Positions 1 through 11,252 of a stretch of 64,000 nucleotides of DNA are shown here, piece by piece. The translations under genes and the position numbers were made by a program. Within the stretch, counting starts at the first letter, position 1. Each line of letters opens with the position of its first letter. The DNA is from RH-AL1 sp965249685 (lineage in GTDB: Bacteria > Pseudomonadota > Alphaproteobacteria > Rhizobiales > Beijerinckiaceae). The stretch covers positions 2,790,001-2,854,000 of the forward strand of contig CBDFMN010000003.1 of assembly GCA_965249685.1 (NCBI GenBank), written 5' to 3'. Under the pieces are notes generated by a model, which searched no databases, was not told the origin of the DNA, and saw nothing but the letters and a program-made list of their open reading frames with translations.

Positions 1-2
1 AC

Positions 3-329
3 GGCTACGTGACCCCGCCCGGCACCTTCGCGCCCGAACGGATGGTCGTGAACTACCATTCCAAGAAGTACGACAACGCGCCGATGCCGCACGCCATCTT
101 CTTCTACTATGGCTACGCGATCCACGGCACCAACGAGGTCCGCAACCTCGGCAAGCCCGCCTCGCACGGCTGCATCCGCCTCTCCAACGCCAATGCGACG
201 ACCCTGTTCAACCTGGTGCAGGCCGAGGGCGCGGCGATCTCCATCACCGGCACGCCGCCGGGGCAAGCGCCGATGGCGGCCGTTGCGCAGAACGGCAAGG
301 GCTTCCTCCAGTCGCTCTTCGGCCTGTAG
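3..329 (+). CDS. L,D-transpeptidase (YkuD domain), 3' part
   Basis: This is the C-terminal part of an L,D-transpeptidase, which cross-links peptidoglycan or attaches proteins to it in the periplasm. The frame is open at the left window edge, so the start lies outside. The visible catalytic signature is an HG pair followed by SHGCIRLSN, the YkuD active-site motif with its nucleophilic cysteine. Only about 108 residues are present, and the tail after the motif is a short Ala/Gly-rich extension. The family call is firm, but the substrate and any other domains cannot be judged from this fragment. Confidence 0.9.
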   Translation, partial: GYVTPPGTFAPERMVVNYHSKKYDNAPMPHAIFFYYGYAIHGTNEVRNLGKPASHGCIRLSNANATTLFNLVQAEGAAISITGTPPGQAPMAAVAQNGKGFLQSLFGL

Positions 330-409
330 AATTCCAGCCTCGCGGAACCCGCGTCCGCGTCGATCCGGATCATAGCGGGGCGTCCGCGCCTCCCCAAAGT
401 GGAAAGCCG

Positions 410-766
410 ATGTCCGTGCATAGACGCGCCAGGCCGATCGTTTCCCGCGCCGCCCTCGCCTTGGCGACCGCCCTCGCCGCCGCGCCGGCCAGCGCCGCCG
501 ATCTCCGCGCCTATGCCGGGCCGCCCGTCGCCGTCGAGGGCGCCAGTTGCCAGGGACCGGAGGTCCAGGCGTTCCCCAGCGTATGGCTGGGCCACTTCAC
601 GGGCGGTGCGTCGGCCTATTCCGGGCCGGGCGGCAGCATCCTCCTCGACTGGCGCGACGAGAAGCTCTGCTTCCCCACCCGACGCTCCTGCGACCGCTGG
701 ATCGGGGGCATGCGGCGCGACTTCCACCATCCCGAGGGCTATTACACCTGCCTCGTGATCCGCTGA
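410..766 (+). CDS. hypothetical small secreted protein
   Basis: This 118-residue protein begins with a clear signal peptide: a basic Arg-rich start, an Ala/Leu hydrophobic core and an ASA-A type cleavage site near residue 30. The mature part of roughly 88 residues contains four cysteines (in SCQGP, LCFP, RSCDR and YTCLV), which suggests two disulfides in the periplasm. I do not recognise a family. It ends four bases before the TerB-like gene, so the two may be co-transcribed. Confidence 0.75.
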   Translation: MSVHRRARPIVSRAALALATALAAAPASAADLRAYAGPPVAVEGASCQGPEVQAFPSVWLGHFTGGASAYSGPGGSILLDWRDEKLCFPTRRSCDRWIGGMRRDFHHPEGYYTCLVIR

Positions 767-769
767 TCC

Positions 770-1318
770 ATGTCGATCCTGGACAGCCTCCGCGCCTTCA
801 TCACCGACACGAGCGACCAGACAGCGCGGGGGTTCGAGGACGGGGACTACCGGCTCGCCACGGCGGCGCTGCTCGTCCACGTCGCCAACGTGGACGGCGG
901 GATGGATCTGCCGGAGCGGGAGCGGCTGCGCGCCGTGATCGAGGCCCGCTTCGGCCTCGACGCCGCCGCCACGACCCGGCTCATCGAGCGAGCCGAGCAG
1001 AGCGACCGCGAGGCGGTCGACTTCTTCCATTTCACCACCGTGCTCAAGCGAACCCTCGACGACGGCGGCCGCCAGAAGATCATCGCCATGATGTGGGACG
1101 TGGTGTTCGCGGACGGGGCGGTCACCGAGTTCGAGGAGAACGTCGTCTGGCGTGTCGCCGAACTCCTCGGCGTGTCGACGCGCGACCGCGTCACCCTGCG
1201 GCAGAAGGCGGCCGACGCGCCGCATGACGCGCCGCCGGAGGGACCGGTCGCCGAGGGGCCTTGGTCGCCCTCGACTCCCGAGGCTTCGACTCCCAAAGCC
1301 TCGACTCCCAAGGCATGA
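770..1318 (+). CDS. TerB-family tellurite resistance-like protein
   Basis: This 182-residue protein has a TerB-like helical fold over about residues 20-145. It shows the two characteristic acidic segments of the family, DGGMDLPERERL and DGAVTEFEENVVWR, each in the position of a TerB Asp/Glu metal-binding repeat. In most alphaproteobacteria such stand-alone TerB proteins are not linked to tellurite, and their role is unknown. The C-terminus is a low-complexity tail made of three STPxA pentapeptides, encoded by a 15-bp DNA repeat. Start ATG lies three bases after the previous stop. Confidence 0.8.
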   Translation: MSILDSLRAFITDTSDQTARGFEDGDYRLATAALLVHVANVDGGMDLPERERLRAVIEARFGLDAAATTRLIERAEQSDREAVDFFHFTTVLKRTLDDGGRQKIIAMMWDVVFADGAVTEFEENVVWRVAELLGVSTRDRVTLRQKAADAPHDAPPEGPVAEGPWSPSTPEASTPKASTPKA

Positions 1319-2105
1319 GCGCCTGCGTTCCGTCGCGCTGATCACGGGCGCTTCGGGCGGCATCGGCGCGGCGCTCGCCCACGTCTTCGCGCGCCACGGG
1401 CACGATCTCGCCCTCGTCGCCCGCAACGCCGAGGCGCTCGCGGCCGTCGCGGACGCCATCGCTGCGGCGGGCCGCCCGCGCCCGATCACCATCGTGCAGG
1501 ACCTGGCGCTCCCCGACGCCGCCGACCGCGTCGCCGCGGCGCTCGCGCGCGAGGCGGCGTCCGTGGCGATCCTGGTCAACAATGCCGGCTTTGGCCGGAG
1601 CGGTGAGGTGGCGGCGCTCGGCCGGGCCGAGCAGTTGGGCATGGTGGACCTGAACCTGCGCGCCGTCCTGGACCTCACTCTCCGCTTCCTCCCCGAGATC
1701 GTCCTCGCCCGCGGGAAGGTGCTCAACGTCGGCTCGGTCGCCAGCTTCTTCCCCGCGCCGGGCATGGCTGTCTATTACGCCACCAAGGCGGGGCTCCGTT
1801 CCTTCTCGCGCGCGCTCGGCCAGGAACTGCGGCCGGCGGGGATCACCGTCAGCCTGCTCCACCCTGGGGTCACGGCGACGGGCTTCCAGGCGAGGGCCGG
1901 CGTACCGGCCGCCGGACGCATCGGCGCTTTCCTTCCCTCTGCGGACGCCGTGGCCGAGGCGGGTTACCGCGCCCTTATGGCGGGGCGACGCGCCTGCGTC
2001 CCCGGCCTCGGCAACAAGCTCGGCACGCTGGTTCTGCCGTTGCTGCCGGACGCGCTCCTCCTGCCCCTCGTGGCGCGGGCCCAGCGCCGCCGCCGGCTCG
2101 GCTGA
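1224..2105 (+). CDS. short-chain dehydrogenase/reductase (SDR)
   Basis: This is a classical SDR oxidoreductase: a Rossmann fold with TGASGGIG for NAD(P) binding, VNNAG, a catalytic Ser region (NVGSVASFF) and YYATK as the catalytic Tyr-x-x-x-Lys. The substrate is unknown. It resembles the group of about 260-residue SDRs that end in a Leu/Arg-rich tail. The start is doubtful. The conserved core begins at about position 1329, only a dozen bases after the TerB stop. The ATG at 1315 is out of frame, and the nearest in-frame ATG (1224) lies inside the terB-like gene. A CTG at 1323 would give a more usual length. The 3' half is secure. Confidence 0.8.
   Translation: MTRRRRDRSPRGLGRPRLPRLRLPKPRLPRHERLRSVALITGASGGIGAALAHVFARHGHDLALVARNAEALAAVADAIAAAGRPRPITIVQDLALPDAADRVAAALAREAASVAILVNNAGFGRSGEVAALGRAEQLGMVDLNLRAVLDLTLRFLPEIVLARGKVLNVGSVASFFPAPGMAVYYATKAGLRSFSRALGQELRPAGITVSLLHPGVTATGFQARAGVPAAGRIGAFLPSADAVAEAGYRALMAGRRACVPGLGNKLGTLVLPLLPDALLLPLVARAQRRRRLG
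1271..1315 (+). repeat. three tandem 15-bp repeats at the TerB/SDR junction
   Basis: Three near-identical 15-base units (TCGACTCCCGAGGCT and two variants) sit head to tail. In the TerB frame they encode STPEA, STPKA, STPKA. In the SDR frame, which is open across them, they encode an Arg/Leu/Pro-rich stretch. Such units can expand or contract without shifting frame. Confidence 0.85.
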
Positions 2106-2109
2106 GCGT

Positions 2110-2436
2110 TCACCCCTTCTTCGTCGGCCCGAGGCGCAACGCATCCTTGCCGTTGCTCTTCAGGACGCCTTCGATCTTGTTGGCGAGGGCGGCGAGCAGC
2201 CAGGGCAGGTGGACTTCAACCCGGATCTCCGCCGGCTTCACGTCGATCTCCGCCGTCGTGGTCTGACCGATGGCGGAAACGCGGAGATGGGCGACGTCGT
2301 CCACCCAGGTCATCTCGCCCGTGCCGATCTTGTCCAGGTAGTTCTGTTTCATCACCGCCACCTGCTCGGTCAGGCGGCGCTTGGCCTCCGCCACGCTGAG
2401 GTCGTGGGGAAAGGTGACGACGATGGATTTGGCCAT
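2110..2436 (-). CDS. polyhydroxyalkanoic acid system family protein
   Basis: This 108-residue cytosolic protein matches the PHA-granule region family. It has an N-terminal MAKSIVVTFPHDL strand, a helix with two RRLTEQ-like turns, and a C-terminal segment LLAALANKIEG...LRLGPTKK. In some genomes members lie near polyhydroxyalkanoate genes, but no such genes are in this window, so the role is open. I chose the ATG at 2436 over upstream codons because homologous proteins begin at this point and the upstream frame is Arg/Pro-rich. It is convergent with the SDR gene, with four bases between the stops. Confidence 0.8.
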   Translation of the reverse strand: MAKSIVVTFPHDLSVAEAKRRLTEQVAVMKQNYLDKIGTGEMTWVDDVAHLRVSAIGQTTTAEIDVKPAEIRVEVHLPWLLAALANKIEGVLKSNGKDALRLGPTKKG

Positions 2437-2707
2437 GGTGCTCGCCCTCCGGCCGCGTCGCCCGGCGAAATGCGGAACGGGGCGACGCTTCATGTGGGGT
2501 CGCGGCGGCGAATCGCCACGAGGCCCGGATAACCCGGAAAGAGGCAAAAAAGTCACGACATCCCGTCTTGGCGACGATTACGACCAACGGGGGATTGCGC
2601 TAACCGTTTTTGGCCGGAGGCTTGCTCATCCTGGGTCCGAGCGGATGCCGAACCTTCGTTCGGGCGACCTTGCCCGGTCGGCACCACCCGCTTGCCCAAG
2701 GGGTGCC

Positions 2708-2929
2708 ATGTTCAAAGTCCTCGTGCTCATCTGCGCGTCTTCCACCGATCCGACGGCCTGCGACGTGCATTCCGCCGTGGACGTCATCACCGTCGCGCGT
2801 GCCAGCACGCCAGGCCAGTGCGGCTTCATGGGGCAGGCGATGCTTGCGCCGACCTCGCTCGTGCCCGACCCCGCCAAGCAGTACATGAAGGTCGTCTGCG
2901 CGCGCGACCAGGTCGCCGCCGCCCATTGA
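2708..2929 (+). CDS. conserved small cysteine-containing protein
   Basis: This 73-residue protein starts MFKVLVLICA and has four spaced cysteines (in ICAS, ACDV, QCGF and VCAR). The pattern recalls short conserved hypotheticals common in Rhizobiales. No function is known. An AAGGGG stretch about five bases upstream of the ATG can serve as ribosome binding site. The N-terminus is hydrophobic but short and lacks a clear signal-peptide cleavage site. It is convergent with polA. Confidence 0.6.
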   Translation: MFKVLVLICASSTDPTACDVHSAVDVITVARASTPGQCGFMGQAMLAPTSLVPDPAKQYMKVVCARDQVAAAH

Positions 2930-3007
2930 GCGTCCGCCCGCATAAGGGCGTCCGTCTGAAAGCACGCTCGCAAGGGATCCCGCGTCGGCACCCGCCGCCC
3001 AAGGGGC

Positions 3008-6031
<3,024 letters not shown>

Positions 6032-6258
6032 CGGTGCACCATAGTGGGTGTCGCCGCCGCGATCCATCCTTGCCGCTCCCGTCCTCGCCGCTCCCGCTGT
6101 GGAGACCGGGCCGGCGAGCCTGCCGCGCATCGCAGGAGGGGAGGAACATCTGGGCTTGACGACACTTTCTTGACGGCGGCCCTTGAACTGGCACATTAAA
6201 CCGTATTGCGGTTGGCTGGAATCAATCGGCCGCGGGTTGATCCCCTTGTTCGCCGGCC

Positions 6259-7053
6259 GTGAGGTGCCACCGTTTGCGTAGCCATTCTTCGCGTCCGCCG
6301 AAAGGCTTGCTGACGGAAACGCGCATCGAGGACCGCCTGGCGGACGAGGCCCGGTTCATCAAGACCTGGTTCGATAACCCTATTCTCACGGGCGCCGTCT
6401 CGCCGTCCGGCCGCTTCTTGGCGCGGATGATGGCCCGCGCGGTCGATCCCAGCGGCTCGGGGCCGGTTGTGGAACTGGGACCCGGCACCGGCCCGATCAC
6501 CCAGGCCCTCCTGCATCGCGGAATCGCCGCCGAGCGTCTCGTCCTCGTCGAGTTCGACGCCGCGTTCTGCCAGCTCCTGCGCAAACGCTTCCCCGGCGTG
6601 CAAGTCGTCCAAGCCGACGCCTACCGCCTGCGCGAGAGCCTCGCCGGTGTGCTCGCCGAACCGGCGGCGGCCGTGGTCTCCAGCCTGCCGCTCCTGACAA
6701 AGCCCGACGAGCAGCGCGTGGCCCTGCTGGAGGACGCCTTCTCCCTGATGGCGCCGACCGGCTCCTTCGTGCAGTTCACCTACGGCATGAACTCGCCGAT
6801 ACCGCGCCGCGCCGCGCCCGCCTACGCCGCCGACGTCTCGGCCCCGGTCTGGCTCAACCTGCCGCCGGCCCGCGTGTGGGTCTATCGGCGCTGCGACGCC
6901 GGCGCCTCGGCCTTGGACCTTGCGGCGGACCTCACCCTCCGCGAGATGGCGGCGGCCCGGCCGCGCGCGGAGACGACGTTCCGTCCGGCGCGCGACCCGC
7001 GCCTCGGCCTCTTCGATCGCGTTGCCCCACGGGCCCGGCAGCCGCGCCCGTGA
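6259..7053 (+). CDS. pmtA: phospholipid N-methyltransferase (PmtA-like)
   Basis: This SAM-dependent methyltransferase resembles the Agrobacterium/Rhodobacter PmtA family, which methylates phosphatidylethanolamine stepwise towards phosphatidylcholine at the inner membrane face. Visible features are ELGPGTGPIT (SAM motif I), a VLVEFDAAFC acidic loop (motif II region), VVSSLPLL, and the family-specific YGMNSPIP and VWVYRR segments. Annotation pipelines often mislabel this family as rRNA adenine dimethylases. The start is uncertain: GTG at 6259 or TTG at 6307, since no ATG lies before the conserved RLADEARFIKTWF segment. It overlaps pyrF by four bases (GTGA). Confidence 0.82.
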   Translation: MRCHRLRSHSSRPPKGLLTETRIEDRLADEARFIKTWFDNPILTGAVSPSGRFLARMMARAVDPSGSGPVVELGPGTGPITQALLHRGIAAERLVLVEFDAAFCQLLRKRFPGVQVVQADAYRLRESLAGVLAEPAAAVVSSLPLLTKPDEQRVALLEDAFSLMAPTGSFVQFTYGMNSPIPRRAAPAYAADVSAPVWLNLPPARVWVYRRCDAGASALDLAADLTLREMAAARPRAETTFRPARDPRLGLFDRVAPRARQPRP

Positions 7054-7760
7054 CGCTGCCGCGCGTCGTCCCGCCGCGGGAGGCGCTGATCGTCGCCCTC
7101 GACGTGGCGACGCCGGAGGCGGCCGACGCGCTGGTGGCGCAACTCGGCGCCAGCGTCGGCTTCTACAAGATCGGCCTGGAACTCGCCTATGGCGGCGGCC
7201 TCGCCCTGGCGGAGCGGTTGGTCGGCCAAGGCAAGCGCGTGTTCCTCGATCTCAAGCTGCACGACATTCCCGCTACGGTGGAACGGGCGGCCGCGCAGGT
7301 CGCGCGTCTCGGCGCGACGTTCCTCACCGTCCACGCCTTTCCCCAGACCATGGTTGCGGCGCGGCGCGGCGTCGCGGATGGGGCGCTGGTCGTGCTCGGC
7401 GTCACTGTCCTCACCTCCTGCGACGACGCGGACCTGGCCGAGGCCGGCTATGCCTACGGCGTCCACGACCTCGTGGCGCGCCGCGCCGGGCAGGCGGAGG
7501 CGGCCGGCATCGGCGGCCTCGTCCTCTCCGCCGAAGAGGTCGCGGCGGTGCGTGCGCGCGTACCGCCGTCGTTTCGGCTGGTGACGCCGGGTATCCGCCC
7601 CGCGAATACCGCCGCCGGCGACCAGAAGCGGGTGGTGACGCCGGCCGTCGCGCTCGCGGCGGGCGCCGACTACCTGGTGGTGGGCCGCCCCATCACCCGG
7701 TCCGCCGACCCACACGCCGCCGCCGAGGCGATCCTGGCGGAGATGGTCGCGCAGTCGTAG
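7050..7760 (+). CDS. pyrF: orotidine-5'-phosphate decarboxylase
   Basis: PyrF decarboxylates OMP to UMP, the last step of de novo pyrimidine synthesis. The 236-residue TIM barrel shows ALDVATPEAA, FYKIGLEL, and the catalytic Lys/Asp array FLDLKLHDIPATV. It also has TVHAFP, LGVTVLTS, TPGIRP and the phosphate-binding VVGRPITRS. The GTG start at 7050 overlaps the pmtA-like stop (GTGA), which suggests translational coupling with the upstream gene. Confidence 0.96.
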   Translation: MTLPRVVPPREALIVALDVATPEAADALVAQLGASVGFYKIGLELAYGGGLALAERLVGQGKRVFLDLKLHDIPATVERAAAQVARLGATFLTVHAFPQTMVAARRGVADGALVVLGVTVLTSCDDADLAEAGYAYGVHDLVARRAGQAEAAGIGGLVLSAEEVAAVRARVPPSFRLVTPGIRPANTAAGDQKRVVTPAVALAAGADYLVVGRPITRSADPHAAAEAILAEMVAQS

Positions 7761-7946
7761 GCTGACGAGACAGTGCCGGCGGCTTCGCCTGCCGTGCAGC
7801 GCCGCACAGCAGATCGCACCTGCCGCAAACCTTGCGGCCGCAGAATCCTTCTCCGGCAAGGCCTATAAAGGCCGAGCTATTCTCTTGAGATCAGCCCCTT
7901 CGTCTACCCATAATCGCGGCATTACTGGACGCTGCCGAGATTTGAC

Positions 7947-9344
7947 ATGAGCGAAATCACTGCCGGACGCGTCGACGCGACGCGGTCCCCTGGCGCCTTC
8001 AAGGCGATCTTCGGGAAGGACGATTGGTGGGCGGTGCTGTTCGGCCTCGGCCTCGTCGCCGCGGGTTGCCTGACACTCGCCGGCGGCCCGCGCCTCGCGT
8101 GGCTCGCGGTGCTGCCGGCCAAATGGAGCACGCTCGAGCAATTGCGCGCCGATCTCGCCGCCACCTGGCCGCGTTACCTCGCGCAAGGCGCGCTGTGGCT
8201 CGCCGTGAGCGCGACCGCGCTGGCGGCGCTGGGCTACCGGTTGCGGGCCGTGGTGCCGGCCGTGGCGTTCCTGTTTGTCGCCTCGGCTCTGGTCGTGGTC
8301 ATCGGCCAGTGGGACCAGGCGGTCCGCTACAACCTCGAGCCGCCGCTCGTCGCCTTGGCGCTCGGTCTGGTGATCGCCAACCTCGGCGTACTCCCGCGCG
8401 CGCTCGACGCCGGGTTTCGCGTCGAGTTCTACATCAAGCTGGGCGTGGTGCTGCTGGGCGCGACCCTGCCGCTCAGCCTCATCGTCCTGGCCGGCCCGAT
8501 CGCCTTCGCGCAGGCTTCGACCGTGTCGATCGTCACCTTCCTCGTCATCTTCTTCGTCGCACGCGCGCTTGGCCTCGACCCGCGCTTCGCCGCGACGCTC
8601 GGTGTCGGCGGGGCCGTCTGCGGCGTCTCCGCGGCCATTGCCATCGCCGCTGCCGTGGGCGCGCGCAAGCAGGACGCGGCGGTGGTCATCTCCATCGTGA
8701 TCCTCTGGGCGATCGTCATGATTTTCGTCCTGCCGTTCGGCTCGGAGGCCCTGCACCTGCCCGCGGGCGTCGGCGGCGCCTGGATCGGCACGTCGGAATT
8801 CGCCGACGCCGCCGGTTTCGCCGCCGCGCAGGCCTATGGCGCCATTGCCGCCAAGGTGCCGGGTGCGCCCGCCAACGCCGCCGAGCAGGCGGTGGCGGCC
8901 TTCACCCTGATGAAGGTGGTCGGCCGCGACGTGTGGATCGGCCTATGGGCCATCGTCCTGTCGATCGTGGCGACGACGCGGTGGAACGAGGGCGGCGTCG
9001 CCAATCGCGCCGGGGTAGGCGAAATATGGAGCCGTTTCCCGAAATTCGTCATCGGCTTCCTGCTGGCGTCGGCGCTCGTCACGCTGGTGGCGACGCAGAT
9101 GGGCCGGGCCGACTTTGCCAAGGTGGCGACGCCCGAACTCGTCGCGCCGATCAAGGCGCTGCGGATCTGGGCGTTTACCTTCGGCTTTCTCAGCATCGGT
9201 CTGACCACCCGTGTGCGCGATCTCGCGGGCGTGGGGCTGCGCCCGTTCGTCGCGTTCAGTGCCGGCGTCGCCGTCAACGTCGCGCTCGGCCTCTTCCTCT
9301 CCGTCGTGGTCTTCGGCGGTTACTGGGAGCGTTTCAACCCTTGA
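7947..9344 (+). CDS. YeiH/UPF0324 family putative sulfate exporter-like membrane protein
   Basis: This 465-residue inner-membrane protein belongs to the YeiH (UPF0324) transporter family, shown by about ten hydrophobic segments and family motifs such as LALGLVIANLG, FYIKLGVVLLGATL, LGVGGAVCGVSAAIAIA and ARVRDL-like FLSIGLTTRVRDL. Family members are annotated as putative sulfate exporters, but the substrate is not well established. It has an N-terminal extension of about 80 residues with two extra hydrophobic stretches ahead of the core. The stop overlaps the start of the next small gene (TTGA). Confidence 0.85.
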   Translation: MSEITAGRVDATRSPGAFKAIFGKDDWWAVLFGLGLVAAGCLTLAGGPRLAWLAVLPAKWSTLEQLRADLAATWPRYLAQGALWLAVSATALAALGYRLRAVVPAVAFLFVASALVVVIGQWDQAVRYNLEPPLVALALGLVIANLGVLPRALDAGFRVEFYIKLGVVLLGATLPLSLIVLAGPIAFAQASTVSIVTFLVIFFVARALGLDPRFAATLGVGGAVCGVSAAIAIAAAVGARKQDAAVVISIVILWAIVMIFVLPFGSEALHLPAGVGGAWIGTSEFADAAGFAAAQAYGAIAAKVPGAPANAAEQAVAAFTLMKVVGRDVWIGLWAIVLSIVATTRWNEGGVANRAGVGEIWSRFPKFVIGFLLASALVTLVATQMGRADFAKVATPELVAPIKALRIWAFTFGFLSIGLTTRVRDLAGVGLRPFVAFSAGVAVNVALGLFLSVVVFGGYWERFNP

Positions 9345-9547
9345 CCGAGGCAGACCTCAAATCCCGGCGCTGCGGCGCCTGCGACCACTTCTCGCGCGAC
9401 CCGCTCGTTCTGGAGCGCGCGCTGCCGGGTCTGGCGGCACTGAGTTCGGCGCATGCGGCGAGCCGCGCCATGGACGGCCTGTGCCTCCACCACGAGCGCC
9501 TGCTGCGCGCTTCGGCGACCTGCCCGCTCTTCACGCAGGCGCGCTGA
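9341..9547 (+). CDS. small cysteine-rich protein coupled to the YeiH-type gene
   Basis: This 68-residue reading frame begins with TTG overlapping the previous stop (TTGA), so it would be translated by coupling. It has four cysteines arranged CGAC, then C followed by LHH, then CPLF, which together could bind a metal ion or form a redox pair. No signal peptide is seen. I do not recognise a family. The cysteine pattern and the exact four-base overlap argue for a real gene, but it remains a prediction. Confidence 0.55.
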   Translation: MTEADLKSRRCGACDHFSRDPLVLERALPGLAALSSAHAASRAMDGLCLHHERLLRASATCPLFTQAR

Positions 9548-9753
9548 GGCGCGCGCCACCAGCGAACCGCCCGACCACCTGGAGGCGCGGCCGTGACCGG
9601 CGGTGCAAGAGGCTCCGCAGATCGTCGGGGCATTCTTCGCTTTGGAAAAAGCGGATGATGCAGGACGAGCCCCTTCGATCGGCGCGCTCCCAAGCCAAAG
9701 CCCCTCGGTCGCATGCTGCCGCACCCGGCCCGTGCAAAGGAGGCGTCCCATCG

Positions 9754-10557
9754 ATGACATCCAGGCCTTCACGACACGATGGAACGCCGCTGACCGTCCA
9801 TTTCGGTCGCACCGCTGCCGACTACAGCCGCTACCGCGTCGGCTTCCCGCCGCGCTTCTTCAAGCGGTTGTTCGACGAGGACTGGGTGCGGCCCGGCCAC
9901 CACGTGCTCGACCTCGGCACCGGGACGGGGACCGTCGCCCGCGGCCTCGCCCTGCGCGGCTGTCAAGTCACCGGCCTCGATTCGGAACAGCACCTGCTGA
10001 CGGAGGCGGCGCGGCTCGACCGCGAGACCTTTACCGGCGTCGCCTATGTCGAGGGCCGCGCCGAGGCGACGGGGCTGCCGGAGCACGGTTTTGACGTGGT
10101 GACAGCCGGCCAGTGCTGGCACTGGTTCGACCGGCCGCGAACGGTCGCCGAGGTCGCGCGCGTGCTGAAGCCGGGTGGCCGGCTCGTGATCGCCCATTTC
10201 GACTGGCTGCCGCTGGGGGCCAACGTAGTGGCCATGACGGAGGCGCTGGTCGCCCGTTACAACCCGCAGTGGCGTCTCGACAACGAGTCCGGGATCTACC
10301 CGGACTTCATGGCGGACGTGGCGGAGGGCGGGTTCAAGGAGCTCGAGACGTTCTCCTTCGACATCGACGTCGCCTACGCGCACGAGGCGTGGCGTGGCCG
10401 CATCCGCGCCAGCGCCGGCGTCGGGGCGTCGCTGCCGGCGGCGGACGTCGCCCGGTTCGACGCCGAACTTGCCGCCGCGCTCCGCGCCGGCTGGCCCATC
10501 GAGCCGCTGGTGGTGCCGCACCGCGTCTGGGCGCTCAAGGCGGTCTCAGGGGCCTGA
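9754..10557 (+). CDS. class I SAM-dependent methyltransferase
   Basis: This 267-residue cytosolic protein has the class I methyltransferase fold: LDLGTGTGTVARGLA (SAM motif I), the acidic end VTGLDSE of strand 2, a QCWHWFD motif and VLKPGGRLVIAH after strand 5. The WHWFD segment recalls the group near trans-aconitate and UbiE/COQ5-like methyltransferases. The substrate is unknown. A strong ribosome binding site (AAAGGAGG, about nine bases upstream) fixes the ATG start. The last 12 bases overlap the convergent downstream gene. Confidence 0.88.
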   Translation: MTSRPSRHDGTPLTVHFGRTAADYSRYRVGFPPRFFKRLFDEDWVRPGHHVLDLGTGTGTVARGLALRGCQVTGLDSEQHLLTEAARLDRETFTGVAYVEGRAEATGLPEHGFDVVTAGQCWHWFDRPRTVAEVARVLKPGGRLVIAHFDWLPLGANVVAMTEALVARYNPQWRLDNESGIYPDFMADVAEGGFKELETFSFDIDVAYAHEAWRGRIRASAGVGASLPAADVARFDAELAAALRAGWPIEPLVVPHRVWALKAVSGA

Positions 10558-11142
10558 GCCGCTCCACGCTGTGCCGAAGGCGGCACGCGCCTCCTCCAAA
10601 CAGGCCGTGAAGCCGGCAAGGTCGGTGAAGCGCCGCGCCGCCGGTACGCTGCGGCGATGGATGCGCCGGCCCTGTGCCGCGAGCGCCCCGTCGACCATCA
10701 GGTTGTCGACGTGGCCGAAGTCCTCCGCGCTCATGCCGTCGGGGTCGCGCCACACGCCCGTCTCGGCCTGCAGGCGCAGGACATGCGCCGCCTTCACCCG
10801 GTCGAAGAAGGCGGCGGGATCATTGGAATAGGCGAAGACCGGCTTGCCCATGGCCGCCATCGCGCCGAGCTCGAAGACCGTGCCGACGTCGGCGCTGGGG
10901 CCGCGGAACGGGGTCAGGTGGAAGATGCCGGCGTCGGCCTCGTGCATCATCGCGATCAGCCGGTCGTAGATGGCGCGGCCGGTCGCGTCCGCGGGCAGGC
11001 CGCCGTCGAGCGGGTAGAGGCCGCGGAAGCCGTGCTCCCGGCAGAGCGCCACCTTGCGTCGCCCGGCCTCGACGGCGTCGGGCAGGAAGACGTCGGGGCC
11101 GGCGAGATAGATCGCGGGTCCGTTTTCCCCCGACCCCGTCAT
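10546..11142 (-). CDS. nucleoside 2-deoxyribosyltransferase family protein
   Basis: This 198-residue protein matches the nucleoside 2-deoxyribosyltransferase family, which exchanges bases on deoxynucleosides or hydrolyses deoxynucleotides in nucleotide salvage. Motifs include YLAGPDVFLPDA near the start, DAGIFHLTPFRGPSADVGT, and FELGAM with the likely nucleophilic Glu. Then come a GKPVFAYSND strand and a C-terminal VDGAL segment. Start ATG at 11142. It lies downstream of sdhB in the same direction with about 110 bases between, so it may be read from the sdh transcript or its own promoter. Confidence 0.85.
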   Translation of the reverse strand: MTGSGENGPAIYLAGPDVFLPDAVEAGRRKVALCREHGFRGLYPLDGGLPADATGRAIYDRLIAMMHEADAGIFHLTPFRGPSADVGTVFELGAMAAMGKPVFAYSNDPAAFFDRVKAAHVLRLQAETGVWRDPDGMSAEDFGHVDNLMVDGALAAQGRRIHRRSVPAARRFTDLAGFTACLEEARAAFGTAWSGSGP

Positions 11143-11252
11143 GGGATGATCTTCGCCTTGATCGGCTGCGACGCGAAGCCGGGATGGTAGAGGTCGGCGA
11201 TGGGCTTCCTATCGCTGCTTGCGGAGAATGACACAGGGGAGGCCGGCCGCGC

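Noticed and set aside
113..1765. Open frame of about 550 codons antisense to the first four genes
   Set aside because: It spans several genuine genes and the spacers between them, with a low-complexity Arg/Ala-rich translation, so it is a compositional artefact.
6199..6213. Small inverted repeat AACCG...CGGTT between polA and the pmtA-like gene
   Set aside because: Five-base arms with a five-base loop are expected by chance; no promoter or terminator features accompany it.
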